From the NCBI GenBank assembly GCA_005217565.1, contig SJCO01000019.1, forward strand, positions 60,309-124,308: a stretch of 64,000 nt of DNA. The letters run 5' to 3'. This DNA comes from Puteibacter caeruleilacunae. Lineage in GTDB: Bacteria > Bacteroidota > Bacteroidia > Bacteroidales > Prolixibacteraceae. Of the stretch, positions 54,186 to 63,797 are shown one piece after another (within the stretch, counting starts at the first letter, position 1; each line of letters opens with the position of its first letter). Below the pieces are notes generated by a model. That model did not search any database. It had not been told where the DNA came from and worked only from the letters and a program-made list of their open reading frames with translations. The translations under genes were made by a program, and so were the position numbers.

Positions 54186-54214
54186 GGTTGGTTGGTTGGT
54201 TGGTTGGTTGGTTG
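54186..54214. repeat. GGTT tetranucleotide repeat, seven units
   Basis: Seven perfect GGTT units plus a final G. Two-tier G-quadruplex formation is conceivable. It lies between two convergent terminators, not at a start codon, so phase variation of a gene is not obvious. Confidence 0.9.
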
Positions 54215-54224
54215 ATGAAGAATT

Positions 54225-54257
54225 GTAGCCAGAGTTTCGATAATTTACTCTGGCTAC
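54225..54257. terminator. Hairpin at the 3' end of the minus-strand operon
   Basis: GTAGCCAGAGT (54225-54235) pairs perfectly with ACTCTGGCTAC (54247-54257), loop 11 nt, 17 bp after the minus-strand stop. It lacks a good U-tract in either direction but sits where a terminator for 54275-61442 is expected. Confidence 0.6.
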
Positions 54258-54274
54258 AACTATTTAATTGGGGT

Positions 54275-56224
54275 CTATTCCTCTTCCAGTACCAACACAA
54301 CTTTATTGAAGTCTGCTGCGGCGTTTACTACACTTTTATAGCCTTCAAAGTGTTCTAGTCCTGCGAATATCTGTTTGTAATATTCATCAATGATGATCTT
54401 GTATTGTCTTCCTTCGGTGGCGTGCTTTGAAATAAAGCCAAACTGTCTTTTCCCATCTACTTCTTCGATGAAGTTCATATCGGCAGCTTCAGGGTTTGAA
54501 ATCTTATAGCCTTCAGGGATGTTGACAATAATCTCGCGGTAGTACGAGCGATTGAATGGATTTTCTACTTCAAACTTTCTGTTCTCTTCAAAATACATCT
54601 CTGCCTGTCGCCCTATTGTCTCTCCTATGTTGAGTAAGATTTTGCTACCGGCTTCCTCAAGGAAGTTCTCACTGGTAAGGTCGGAGTGTACGATAAAGTC
54701 TGCTTCGTTGATAAAATCAATATCGCTGGTTTCAACGACTTTCAATTCGGTGTAATCGGTAAATACATCCTTGGTTGGCATGATATTCAGTAACATCCCT
54801 TGTCGGTATTCTTCTTCTGCCTGATGATAAACATTGCTGATAAAGCCTCCGCTAAGGCCCTTAAAACCTCGGTCGATTCTTACTCTCGATTGTCCTTCAT
54901 CAATGTCGATATCCACCTCGATATGCATGTGATCGAAGTTCTGTAGATGAGTGGTTGGCTCAATGTATTTGGTCTTGGCAATGGCCGACTCAAAGCCGTC
55001 GAATTCTACAGGGGTAACAAATAGTGCATCTGTTGCTGTTAGATTACCATTGATACATCCCATACGGTATGCTGTAGCACTTGGATCAATAAATGTATTT
55101 GCTTCAGGGAAATAGATGAGATAGTCGTCGAGGTAACTCCACGATTGGAAATCCTTGTCGAACCTTATCTTGTCGCGCGATGATGTAATTGCCAGTTGAT
55201 GTGCTATTCCTAGTTCTTTAAGTATATTGGCATAAATCTTAACGATACCATTGTCGTTTGTTACCTTGCTTTTAAATACATAGTCGATATCTGAGAACTC
55301 AGGAATAGAAAACTCCTGAATAAAGACATTCTTCTTCAAATAATCTTCTACTTGAGCTGCTTTCTCAATATCGGTTCCTGGTTGAATATTAATTGCTTCA
55401 AGCCATGGAGCTAATTTGGCCTTATCGATTTTGATATAATTGTTCTCGTAGATCCATTGAGCAGCATCATCCCAGGTTAACTTTTCTGATTTCCCTCTGC
55501 TGAAATTATATGCTAGTTTCCATTCAATACGTGCTCTGCGAGGATCAAGATAGGAGAACTTTTCAGTCTTTACCAGTGCAATGCTATCCATCTTGCACTC
55601 ATAATGGTTGCGCTCATCTTCTAGCTTAGAGTAGGTTGCATTAGGAAAACCATTGTAACCTTTGGTGGCAAAAAGTAGGTTTTTCGGACAGGTTAAGCTA
55701 AAGGATGCTTGTTGCAGGGGATAGCTGTATTGAAAGAAATATCTTGAATAATTAGTCGTACCAAGCTTCCTCACTACGTAGTATTCTATCTCATCGCCTT
55801 TGTTTATCCCATTAATTGCAAAGATCTTGTAGTTATTACCACTTTCTTCGTCTTTTACTTCTTTAATGTTGTCCTCATCGAAATTTACCACTTTGCCATC
55901 AGGCTTAATAGCACGAGCTTTCAAATCGATTAGCTCTATAACATTACCCAGCGATACCTCAATCTTGTTGAAACTACTAACAGCATCATCGGTATTCAGT
56001 CTGAATTTTTTATGAATGGTATGTATGCATTGTAGCTGTCCTTCATCGGAATATACGTATTCGTATTTCTCATTGTTGAATATGCCTACTGCATTTTCTT
56101 TCTCATTTTCCTTAAAGATGGTTGAGAATTTTGGATTGCTTTCCCATATGGTGTTGGTGGTTTTATCATTAGCGTATCCAATAATACTTATGAGGCAAAA
56201 TATGATGATTATTGATCTTTTCAT
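54275..56224 (-). CDS. DUF3857 / transglutaminase-like protein lacking catalytic residues
   Basis: 649 aa with a signal peptide (1-18). N-terminal DUF3857 beta domain (about 40-220), transglutaminase-core-like domain (about 255-400), C-terminal beta domain. In the core, where the active paralogue has GDCKG, this protein has NDNGIVK (about residue 324); the catalytic His position reads SWSYLDDY; only an Asp-like IDPSA remains (about 378). It is thus predicted to be catalytically dead and may bind substrates or the active partner. It is the last gene of the minus-strand operon, 19 bp after the active paralogue. Confidence 0.8.
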   Translation of the reverse strand: MKRSIIIIFCLISIIGYANDKTTNTIWESNPKFSTIFKENEKENAVGIFNNEKYEYVYSDEGQLQCIHTIHKKFRLNTDDAVSSFNKIEVSLGNVIELIDLKARAIKPDGKVVNFDEDNIKEVKDEESGNNYKIFAINGINKGDEIEYYVVRKLGTTNYSRYFFQYSYPLQQASFSLTCPKNLLFATKGYNGFPNATYSKLEDERNHYECKMDSIALVKTEKFSYLDPRRARIEWKLAYNFSRGKSEKLTWDDAAQWIYENNYIKIDKAKLAPWLEAINIQPGTDIEKAAQVEDYLKKNVFIQEFSIPEFSDIDYVFKSKVTNDNGIVKIYANILKELGIAHQLAITSSRDKIRFDKDFQSWSYLDDYLIYFPEANTFIDPSATAYRMGCINGNLTATDALFVTPVEFDGFESAIAKTKYIEPTTHLQNFDHMHIEVDIDIDEGQSRVRIDRGFKGLSGGFISNVYHQAEEEYRQGMLLNIMPTKDVFTDYTELKVVETSDIDFINEADFIVHSDLTSENFLEEAGSKILLNIGETIGRQAEMYFEENRKFEVENPFNRSYYREIIVNIPEGYKISNPEAADMNFIEEVDGKRQFGFISKHATEGRQYKIIIDEYYKQIFAGLEHFEGYKSVVNAAADFNKVVLVLEEE

Positions 56225-56243
56225 GATGATTGTGTTTGTTGTT

Positions 56244-58169
56244 TTATTTGATTTTTTTCAGGGCCACTGTGGAGCGGTATTGCTTACTTAGTTGTTTGAT
56301 CATCTTGTTCCATTGCTCAAACTTATCTTCAAGTAATACAAGGAATTCAAATTTGATGATCTGCTCCATGACTACCATATTGTCGGTTGTTGAATATTTT
56401 ATCTCATAACAGAAGTCGTCGGTTTTGAATGATCCGTCTTTAGGAACATAGTCTAGTTTGTATCCTTCTGGAATGTTTAGGGTGTAGACAAATCGTTCAG
56501 TGAAATAAAAATCATTGTCGATAGGAGAGATAACGGAGGTGGTATCCAGCTTCATTCCTTTGTATTTCTTATCGAGATTCATATTTACGTAGATCTCATC
56601 ACCCAACGTGCGACAGTAGTCTGTTAGCTTAAAATCGTACGCAATTTCAGCGGGCTTGTCATGATCGAATATATTCTTCACATCGAATGATTCAACCTTA
56701 AACTTGTTGTTTCCCTTGTTGAATAGTCGCGATAGCTTTTTATTGAAGTCTTCTTTTTTGACATCGTCAAGCGCATAGGCAAGTTCAATCTTGTTGTAGC
56801 CTTCATGTTTTCTGTAGCCTTTGCCTAGCAGTGTATTATCCTTGATGTTGATTGAAACAGAATCGGTTACTACACTGTAAGATGCTGGCGCTACAGGTAC
56901 TTTGTATATCTGGTAGTTATCCTCGTCAATGGCGATCAATACTTCTTTATCCATGATATGAAATGGATAATGACCATAATCAAGAAACCTGTCGGTTGCA
57001 TCCAGTAAAATCACTTTGTCATTGTTGATATACGACGCAATCATGTGATTGTCAACAACAGGAAGTGGTAGATTCTCGTATGAATAAGGAAGAGAACGTG
57101 TACCTACCCATGAGTAATGTCCTTCAACGCCTGCCATGCGCATCATCTCTTTTATCAAGCTACTCATCCCTTTACAATCGCCAAAGCGCTCGTTGTATAC
57201 ATCACAGCCAGAGCTAGGGATTAGTCCCATGAAGCCTTGCTCATAGGCCAGGTACTTTATGTTTTGCTGTACCCAATAATAGATGGCTTTCACTTTATCC
57301 TGATCAGATAAACCTTGCGTTATCTTTTCGACTAGCTGTTGTAGTTCGTCTGATTTCTCATCTGGTATTTGCTTGATGAATCCGCGATAGTATTTATACA
57401 ATGCATCGATGGTTCCAAAGTAATCTTTCTTTTGCCCTTTGATGTTGGTTTCATCAACGTAAAGAACTACATGCGGACTGTAGTAGTTGATGTTAAAGTG
57501 CTTACCTGAAGCATACGGATAACGCTCGTTGTTATTGATTTCCCATTCGTAGAAGTTGTACTTCCCCTTTTTGTACTGTTTAAACGTTACTTTGCCCGAT
57601 TCATTATTGAAGACCTTATATCCAATCTTGATGTCTTTATGCACCTTCGCAACAACTTTCCCATGTAGGAGAGGGGTGAAGGTTTGAAGATATGCCTTGC
57701 GGATGAACAGCGGATTGGTATAAGTGATATTGTACGATAGGTGTGTTTTTGCCCCTTGCTGAACCGAAGGGTATGAAAACTGAATCATCTTTGAGTCATC
57801 ATAAAAGATACTGCCATCTCTATCGTGCGATTCTTTGTATTTGGTAACCTCAAGCTTCTTATAGTCGCCTCCTTCTGGTATCAGCGAGTAGGCTTCTTTG
57901 TTGCTGATATTGGTAAATCCGCTGTAATAGATTTCATCATTCGTGAACATCTTGGCATGTTCCCTGAGAATGAGGAATTCACGACTATTTGTTTGTGAGA
58001 CCGAGAGCGTATCTTCTTCAATGTCGAAGAGATAGTCGAAGGTCATCTTAGTCATTATGGCGTTGTGCTCGCTATATTGCTCCTTTAGTTGCTCAAAGTC
58101 AACATCCTTCTGTGAGAATGCTGGAAATAGCAATAAGGATAGCAGAAATGATAAGGTAAACTTCTTCAT
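56244..58169 (-). CDS. DUF3857 / transglutaminase-core protein with intact triad
   Basis: 641 aa with a signal peptide (1-19, cleavage near AFSQ). DUF3857 domain (about 40-240), transglutaminase-like cysteine protease core (about 270-400): Cys332 in FGDCKGMSSLIKEMMRMAG, His about 375 in VVDNHMIASY, Asp about 390 in LLDATD, then a C-terminal beta domain. Such proteins act in the periplasm as peptidases, amidases or cross-linking enzymes; the real substrate is unknown. It overlaps almost directly the TPR/YwqK gene upstream (3 bp gap) and precedes the inactive paralogue by 19 bp. Confidence 0.85.
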   Translation of the reverse strand: MKKFTLSFLLSLLLFPAFSQKDVDFEQLKEQYSEHNAIMTKMTFDYLFDIEEDTLSVSQTNSREFLILREHAKMFTNDEIYYSGFTNISNKEAYSLIPEGGDYKKLEVTKYKESHDRDGSIFYDDSKMIQFSYPSVQQGAKTHLSYNITYTNPLFIRKAYLQTFTPLLHGKVVAKVHKDIKIGYKVFNNESGKVTFKQYKKGKYNFYEWEINNNERYPYASGKHFNINYYSPHVVLYVDETNIKGQKKDYFGTIDALYKYYRGFIKQIPDEKSDELQQLVEKITQGLSDQDKVKAIYYWVQQNIKYLAYEQGFMGLIPSSGCDVYNERFGDCKGMSSLIKEMMRMAGVEGHYSWVGTRSLPYSYENLPLPVVDNHMIASYINNDKVILLDATDRFLDYGHYPFHIMDKEVLIAIDEDNYQIYKVPVAPASYSVVTDSVSINIKDNTLLGKGYRKHEGYNKIELAYALDDVKKEDFNKKLSRLFNKGNNKFKVESFDVKNIFDHDKPAEIAYDFKLTDYCRTLGDEIYVNMNLDKKYKGMKLDTTSVISPIDNDFYFTERFVYTLNIPEGYKLDYVPKDGSFKTDDFCYEIKYSTTDNMVVMEQIIKFEFLVLLEDKFEQWNKMIKQLSKQYRSTVALKKIK

Positions 58170-58172
58170 TGT

Positions 58173-61100
58173 CTAGTTGTTTAGTTGATCAAAACCTACG
58201 AAATTATCAGCCCAATAGTTCTCTATTCTTATGAGTTTACCTGATTCATTATAGATTTTCTTTTTGCCGTTTTCGTCATCTTTCATGTATTGACTAACAG
58301 TTTTTAGCTTTCCTGAATTCCAGTACTCTTTTTGTTCTCCTTCTTTCATGCCGTTACTGTAATTGGTCTTAAGCTTCATTTTTCCGTTTGGATAGTATTC
58401 CTCTTTTTCTCCATCAAGTAAGCCATAGTGGTATACCATCTTTTCTAAAGGAGTGCCGTCGCTTTTGTAAATAGCTGTAACGCCTTCAGGAACAGAGTTT
58501 TTACGTTGCTGTTTGTAGCTTAATTTTCCATTGTCGAAGTAGGCTACGATCTCTTGATCGGCTGATGCTATCTTGATAGGATCACACAGTTGACCGTTTT
58601 TGTTGTACTGGTATGCCATGAGCTCGTCGTTGTCGTATATCAAGCAAATGATGAGTTCTCCATTTGGATCGTATAATGTAGTGTTGCCTTGATACATACC
58701 GATATAGTAATTCTCTTTGCGAGATATTTTACCGTTCTCATAGTAGAATATGCATGTTGAATCTCGTTTGTCGTTATAATAGAAGCGTTCTGATTGTTTG
58801 GTTCCATCCTCATACCAATATTCCCACTTTCCAAAATCATTACCTTCTATAACATTACCCTGACTTTTTTGCTGTCCGTTTGCATAATATTTATCGTTCT
58901 TTCCATGCGCGTCATCATCAATAAATGTGCGTTTTGTAGATATCTTTCCATTAGGGTGATACCAAATATAATCTCCTTCATATATCCCTCTGTTGATGTG
59001 GTATTCAGCAACAACGATGTCGGAGGTGCTTTTAACCTGACATTTTGCTTGTTTCGAGAAATCAGAGGTGTTGATTACTTCGCCAAGCTGATTATAGTCG
59101 CACCTTTGAACTATCTTGCCTTCAAGGTATTGTACTTTATTCTCTATTTTACCATCGGGTGCGTAACGGGTAGCCCAGCCTGATGCAGCTCCCTCTTTGA
59201 AGTGGTAGTATGCGTCAAGTGATCCGTCTTGATTATAATAGTACCAGTGTCCGTCGGGGGCTCCTGCTATTAGATATCCTTCGGTTTCTTTTTGTCCATT
59301 TTCATGGTAATCGATGCTATATCCTTCAATCTGTCCTTCTTTGTAGTTGGCAATCTCTTTAAGCTGTCCGCTTGGATAAAACATTTTATATTCGCCATTT
59401 AAGATACCTTTTTCGTAGTGTATTAGTTTTGATACAGTGCCGTTGCGATGATAGATTTTCCATTCTCCATTGTTTTTTCCACTCACAAATGAGCCACTAC
59501 CAAGCTTAAGTCCATCAGCGGTGTAAGTGATGAAATCGAATGTTCCTTCTTTGTTCTCAAAGGTTTTTATTGGTTCCCCATTTTTGTTGAACGACGTAAC
59601 TCTTATGATTGTGTCGTTGATGTATTCTTCTTCGAGATGCATAATGCCATTAAGGTCATACGATTTGCATACACCATGGAAATTTCCTTTATCATTATAC
59701 ATGCTGATCTTTTCGACCTTGCCATGGTGGTTGTATGTTTTGTGTTCTCCCACAACTTTACCTGCCTTATATACACAGTGCTGTTTTAGGTTGCCGTTAG
59801 GATGATAATAGTTCCATTCACCATCCAACTCTCCTTCTTTATAATTTCCTTTATAAGATAGTTCTCCGTTGATGTAGTAGCCAATGTTTTCACCTTCTTG
59901 TTTGCCGTTGGTGTAGACCGACTTATCACTGATTTGTCCATTGGCGTGATAGGAGATGTATTCACCATCAAGCTCTCCATCTTTATAGGAGAAATCATCT
60001 TTTGTCTTCCCTGATACATAGTAATTCTTGCTTTCGCCTACGCGCTTATCGTTGCTGAAATTACCTTCTCCTGTTTTCTTGCCGAAAATATCGTACCATA
60101 CAATATGGCCTTCTCCTTTTGAATCTTTATATGGAAGTTCATAGCTTTTAGAGCCATTGCTGCGATAGCTTGTAAGTACTCCGTTAAGCTCTCCATTTAC
60201 GTTGAATTCCCTGGTCTCTATTTGTCCCTTGCTATTATAGTATACCCATTCTCCTTCTTTCTTGCCATCGATAAATTTACCTTTCGCATTGAGTTCTCCA
60301 TTTGCATGGAAATAATGCCACAGACCTTGTTCTTTGCCTTCTTCATTGCTGTTACCAATTGAGAAGAGGCTGCCTCCTTTGTAGTATCCGCAGTTGTATA
60401 TCTTTTCTTCGCCTTCGAAATTAAAGACTCTTTTGATTCTGATGTCTGATAACTCGGTTCCTGTTGCAAAGAACTTCTTTACCAATTCTTGATTGTTCTC
60501 AAGGTAATCTGATATTTTTTCGTTGTTTGCTGAACGAATTATTGAGAATATAAACGGTTCAAAGTGTCCTCCATCTTTAATTGCTTTAAAGAATGGGAAA
60601 TACATTTTTGAGTAGAAGTTATTATCGGTGTCATCAAACGGAAGTACTTCAAGTAACATTTGCGTCTGCTTAACCAGACTAGCATTGAAATTGGCCTTTG
60701 ATGGGTAGCGTTTAGATAGGGGTACCTTTGCTCGAATGTAGTGGTCTATCTCTTCAAATTGTGCGTTCTCTGAAAATGGTTCTATGAAGTTCCCTTGCGT
60801 GGTGTCGACATAGTTGTTGGCAAGGTTCTCAAGGTAGACTAATATCTTGTTGCTTCGGCCACTGGCTGGCTCAATGGCCAGGAAGGTTTCAAGTGCTAGA
60901 AATGCCTTTGTATATTGCTTCTGACGTGCATTTATCTTTCCTAGGGCATAGTGACTGGAGGCATGATAAGGATTACATATTAGTGCATTCTGAAAGCATT
61001 TTTCAGCTTCTTTATACGCTTGCTTATTCGATAATGTAATACCAAGATTGAAGTATAGCAGCGATGCTGATGGATATTTTTTCAATGCTTTTTTATAGAC

Positions 61101-61442
61101 CTCAATTGCTTTGTCTTGCTCTCCCAAGTGATCATATGCTGTTCCTTGTGTTACGTAAAGGTTTAGATGATGAGCGTTGGGGGTTGAAAGACCGACCTGG
61201 GTGTAATGAATGGCACTATCATTTTTTCCCATATCGAGATAGCTGAGCGCAATTTCAGCTAACATCCTATAATAGTTGGAGTCGTTCTCGTGAACAAGAT
61301 TATACGCTTGGATTGCTTCAGCATATTTTCCCTCATCGTGAAGCTTAATTCCTTTTTCAATTATCTCTTCTGATGGCGTTTGTTGCGCCTTTGCGAAACC
61401 TGCAAGCAGGATAAGAAGTGTAATGGATAGGTACTTTTGCAT
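58173..61442 (-). CDS. Secreted TPR and YwqK/MORN-like repeat protein
   Basis: 1089 aa with a signal peptide (1-19, cleavage near AKAQQ). Tetratricopeptide repeats span about 20-210 (YAEAIQAYNLVHENDSNYYR, AIEVYKKALKKYPSASLLYFNLG), a linker domain about 210-350, then roughly 25-30 tandem YwqK-type (toxin_YwqK/MORN_2) repeats of about 23 residues to the end (G-E-W-x-Y-Y-x-x-N-G-x-L pattern, e.g. GEWNYYHPNGNLK). The beta-hairpin array would make a very long rod, probably a scaffold in the envelope. It is the first gene of the operon with the two transglutaminase-like genes and may present a substrate or partner to them. Confidence 0.85.
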   Translation of the reverse strand: MQKYLSITLLILLAGFAKAQQTPSEEIIEKGIKLHDEGKYAEAIQAYNLVHENDSNYYRMLAEIALSYLDMGKNDSAIHYTQVGLSTPNAHHLNLYVTQGTAYDHLGEQDKAIEVYKKALKKYPSASLLYFNLGITLSNKQAYKEAEKCFQNALICNPYHASSHYALGKINARQKQYTKAFLALETFLAIEPASGRSNKILVYLENLANNYVDTTQGNFIEPFSENAQFEEIDHYIRAKVPLSKRYPSKANFNASLVKQTQMLLEVLPFDDTDNNFYSKMYFPFFKAIKDGGHFEPFIFSIIRSANNEKISDYLENNQELVKKFFATGTELSDIRIKRVFNFEGEEKIYNCGYYKGGSLFSIGNSNEEGKEQGLWHYFHANGELNAKGKFIDGKKEGEWVYYNSKGQIETREFNVNGELNGVLTSYRSNGSKSYELPYKDSKGEGHIVWYDIFGKKTGEGNFSNDKRVGESKNYYVSGKTKDDFSYKDGELDGEYISYHANGQISDKSVYTNGKQEGENIGYYINGELSYKGNYKEGELDGEWNYYHPNGNLKQHCVYKAGKVVGEHKTYNHHGKVEKISMYNDKGNFHGVCKSYDLNGIMHLEEEYINDTIIRVTSFNKNGEPIKTFENKEGTFDFITYTADGLKLGSGSFVSGKNNGEWKIYHRNGTVSKLIHYEKGILNGEYKMFYPSGQLKEIANYKEGQIEGYSIDYHENGQKETEGYLIAGAPDGHWYYYNQDGSLDAYYHFKEGAASGWATRYAPDGKIENKVQYLEGKIVQRCDYNQLGEVINTSDFSKQAKCQVKSTSDIVVAEYHINRGIYEGDYIWYHPNGKISTKRTFIDDDAHGKNDKYYANGQQKSQGNVIEGNDFGKWEYWYEDGTKQSERFYYNDKRDSTCIFYYENGKISRKENYYIGMYQGNTTLYDPNGELIICLIYDNDELMAYQYNKNGQLCDPIKIASADQEIVAYFDNGKLSYKQQRKNSVPEGVTAIYKSDGTPLEKMVYHYGLLDGEKEEYYPNGKMKLKTNYSNGMKEGEQKEYWNSGKLKTVSQYMKDDENGKKKIYNESGKLIRIENYWADNFVGFDQLNN

Positions 61443-61508
61443 AATATTGGTTTTGTCGTCCCGTAAGGATCAGGATTATTTTAATTTTTGTGCTGTCTGG
61501 ATTGATGT

Positions 61509-61562
61509 CGTTTCACAATGGGCATGGTTAAATTGGTTCATGCGTGTGATTTCTGTGAAACG
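61509..61562. promoter_or_regulatory. Nested hairpin in the divergent gap
   Basis: CGTTTCACA (61509-61517) pairs perfectly with TGTGAAACG (61554-61562), and GCATG (61522-61526) pairs with CATGC (61539-61543) inside it. It lies 66 bp from the start of the minus-strand operon and 235 bp before the GH16 gene. It could be a 5'UTR structure or a palindromic binding site. The remaining gap 61443-61796 has no gene. Confidence 0.45.
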
Positions 61563-61735
61563 GTGTTGCTTTATGCTGATGAAATGACTGGTTTTATTGG
61601 TGCTGATGGATGTTGAATCGGTTTGTAAAAACAGAAATTAATGCATGCAATAATGACATGCTTGGTTGTGTTAGTTGTTCCCATGTGGCTGTTTCAATAT
61701 TAAGGGTTATTGTTCGTTATCCACTAAAATAAATA

Positions 61736-61796
61736 AAATTTTTGAGCAATCAGAAATAAAAAATAAATTAAACGTCTGAAATAAATATCGTATTGT
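61736..61796 (+). promoter_or_regulatory. AT-rich leader before the GH16 gene, resembling the tail of leaders C and D
   Basis: TTTTTGAGCAATCAGAAAT followed by an A-rich run and TTAAACGTCTG resembles TTTTTTGAACATTCAG ... TTTAAACAG of copies C and D. No hairpin of the A-C type is seen upstream, so only the 3' part of the leader is shared, and similarity may just reflect common AT-rich 5'UTRs. Confidence 0.3.
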
Positions 61797-62660
61797 ATGA
61801 ACAGATCTAAAGTTATTTTGGCTGCTATTGGCGCAGCTTTCTTATTCTCGGGATTTATGGTTCCGAAGAAAGGTAATAAAGTAAAGACTCCTAAAGGGTA
61901 CAAATTGGTGTGGGCCGATGAGTTTGATCAAGGCACTAAACCTGATGAGCAGAACTGGATTTATGAGCATGGTTTTGTGCGTAACCAGGAGCTTCAGTGG
62001 TATCAGGAGGATAATGCACGACTAGCGGACGGTAAATTGATTATCGAAGGTAGGAGAGAGGAAATTAAGAATCCTAATTATCAGCAAGGGAGTAAGAGTT
62101 GGAAGACCAATAGGGAGTATGCACACTATTCTTCTTCTTGTATCAAATCTCGCGGGAAGTTTTCTTTTCAATATGGTATTATGGAGGTGAGGGCAAAGAT
62201 TGATACAGCTATGGGAATGTGGCCTGCTATTTGGACGCTTGGGGTATCGCGACCATGGCCTTCGAATGGAGAGGTTGATCAGTTGGAGTATTATCGTCAT
62301 AATGGGGTGGCTAAAATTCTTGCTAATGCTGCCTGGCTGGGAAAGAATAAGCGTGTGAAATGGGATTCTGCTAAGATTCCGTATGAGGAGATTACTGCTG
62401 GTGATGATGGTTGGACTGATCGTTTTCATGTGTGGAAAATGGAATGGACGGAGGAGTATATCAGACTATTCCTGGATGATAAGCTGTTGAATGAGGTTGA
62501 TCTTTCTAAAACGATCAATCCTGATGGGTTTAATCCTTTCCATCAGCCTCAATATATTCTGCTGAACCTGGCTATAGGAGGTAACGGTGGTGATCCTTCC
62601 AGTACTTCGTTCCCTAGGAGATATGAAGTGGATTATGTGAGGGTATTCCAGAAGAAATAA
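61797..62660 (+). CDS. Glycoside hydrolase family 16 beta-glucanase (laminarinase-like)
   Basis: 287 aa. N-terminal hydrophobic signal segment (about 5-22), then a full GH16 jelly roll: LVWADEFDQGTKPDEQNW, GMWPAIWTLGV, catalytic ExDxxE as GEVDQLEYY (Glu159, Asp161, Glu164), ILLNLAIGGNGG and the C-terminal YEVDYVRVFQKK. The sequence style fits GH16_3 endo-beta-1,3-glucanases. It is a single-gene unit, transcribed away from the DUF3857 operon, and could supply laminarin oligomers to an importer elsewhere. Confidence 0.92.
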   Translation: MNRSKVILAAIGAAFLFSGFMVPKKGNKVKTPKGYKLVWADEFDQGTKPDEQNWIYEHGFVRNQELQWYQEDNARLADGKLIIEGRREEIKNPNYQQGSKSWKTNREYAHYSSSCIKSRGKFSFQYGIMEVRAKIDTAMGMWPAIWTLGVSRPWPSNGEVDQLEYYRHNGVAKILANAAWLGKNKRVKWDSAKIPYEEITAGDDGWTDRFHVWKMEWTEEYIRLFLDDKLLNEVDLSKTINPDGFNPFHQPQYILLNLAIGGNGGDPSSTSFPRRYEVDYVRVFQKK

Positions 62661-62720
62661 AAGCAGTGCTGGTGCCGGTGCTAATACCTGTGCCGGTTCC
62701 TTTGGCACTGCCTTAATGTA

Positions 62721-62963
62721 TTATCGTTCAAACTCTTTTAACGATGGCATCTTTATTTTTTCGGGCTCTTGCTGATGAAATACTTCAAACTCTTCAATTA
62801 CAAGAAGCATGTCTTTAAGGAAATCGTCATCTGCTCCTTTCTTTTTTGCTATTTCATAATAAGCCTTCAATGTTTCGATGGAGGAGATGTCATGACCTGC
62901 TATCACAAATGCAGGTTCGTCATTTTTTATACACTTTAGTAGTATCGCTTTTTGATCTTTCAT
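62721..62963 (-). CDS. Small hypothetical protein (80 aa)
   Basis: Not recognised. 80 aa, charged, predicted mostly helical, with LLVIEEFEVFHQQEPEKIKMPSLKEFER at the end and a VIAGHDISSIETLKAYYEIAKKKGA middle; no signal or membrane segment. Amino acid composition and codon use look like a real gene. It is convergent with the GH16 gene, whose 3' region contains a GCAGTGC/GCACTGC hairpin that may serve both. Confidence 0.55.
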   Translation of the reverse strand: MKDQKAILLKCIKNDEPAFVIAGHDISSIETLKAYYEIAKKKGADDDFLKDMLLVIEEFEVFHQQEPEKIKMPSLKEFER

Positions 62964-63037
62964 AACTCTATGTTGTTAGCTGAACTCTAAAGTTAAAGCT
63001 TTTAGATTCGAGAATCAAGGGCTATTGCTGGTTTTTA

Positions 63038-63380
63038 GTTCGGCTACGTCTCACAGTTTCAGGTTTCATGTTTCAGTTCGGCTATCGCCTCACAGTTTCA
63101 GGCGATGGGGTACACCTGGAAGCGTCGTTAGACCTTTCAGCGTGTTATTGATAAAAGGTTCCATGTTTCAAGTTTCAGTTCGGCTATCGCCTCACAGTTT
63201 CAAGTTTTGCATAGAGGTTGTTTCAGTGGTATTTTTTTCACCACAGAGGACACAAAGAAAACACAGAGACTTTTTAAAAAAAGTTATAGCTAGTGAATCA
63301 GCAAGCTGATCCATAGCTTGAGAACACAAAGGCGTTCCAAGTTGCATGCTGCTGTTCGACTGACGCCTCACAGTTTCAGG
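63038..63380. repeat. Four copies of a 26-27-bp unit
   Basis: Units start at 63038, 63076, 63178 and 63354, each GTTCGGCTA(T)CG(C)CTCACAG followed by TTTCAGG or TTTCAAG. Spacing is irregular (38, 102, 176 bp), linked by TTTCATGTTTCA-like segments, so it is neither CRISPR nor a regular tandem repeat. Confidence 0.8.
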
Positions 63381-63534
63381 TTCAATGTTTCACGTTCCAA
63401 GTTGTGTTTTAATGTTGCTGTGGTGGTAAATTTTTCACCTCAGAGGTAATCAATGCTGCCCGGTAGGTCAGTTAATGTCTGTAACAACGGGGTATACCAT
63501 CAACCAAATCTTCTGACCATAACATCAACGTTCT

Positions 63535-63760
63535 CCTGCCCTTTGGGGCAGGTAATGTCGGTAGCCTCGGATGAGCGGTAGCGATTCCGGGGTTTAAGCG
63601 CATCCCCTCACAAAATAGGGAAATATATTTGTGTGGTTACATGTCATTTTCTACAGACATTAGTTGCCCCAAAGGGCAACCTATTTCAATGAAGCGGACC
63701 AATAAAAATTAAATGGATATGCACCATATGCTACAGACATTATCTGCCCCAGAGGGCAGA
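63535..63760. repeat. Three TGCCC/GGGCA palindromes with shared flanks
   Basis: Palindromes at 63535-63552 (CCTGCCC/GGGCAGG), 63663-63680 (GTTGCCC/GGGCAAC) and 63743-63760 (TCTGCCC/GGGCAGA), each with a 4-nt loop. The last two share the preceding CTACAGACATTA, and base changes in the arms are compensated. REP-like element. Confidence 0.75.
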
Positions 63761-63797
63761 ACCAACGGCTCATCTGCCTTCTGACGCAGATAAAAGC

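Larger units (their letters stand above)
62964..63797. other. Gene-free repeat-rich region
   Basis: No credible gene; the open frames at 63025-63309 and 63681-63899 lie over repeats. It contains four copies of a 26-27-bp GTTCGGCTATCGCCTCACAG-type unit, an ACCACAGAGGACACAAAG string (63240-63275), and three TGCCC/GGGCA palindromes. It looks like accumulated interspersed repeats. Confidence 0.65.

Noticed and set aside
63038..63380. CRISPR array
   Set aside because: Repeat spacing is irregular (38, 102, 176 bp), the linkers are repeats themselves, and no cas gene is present.
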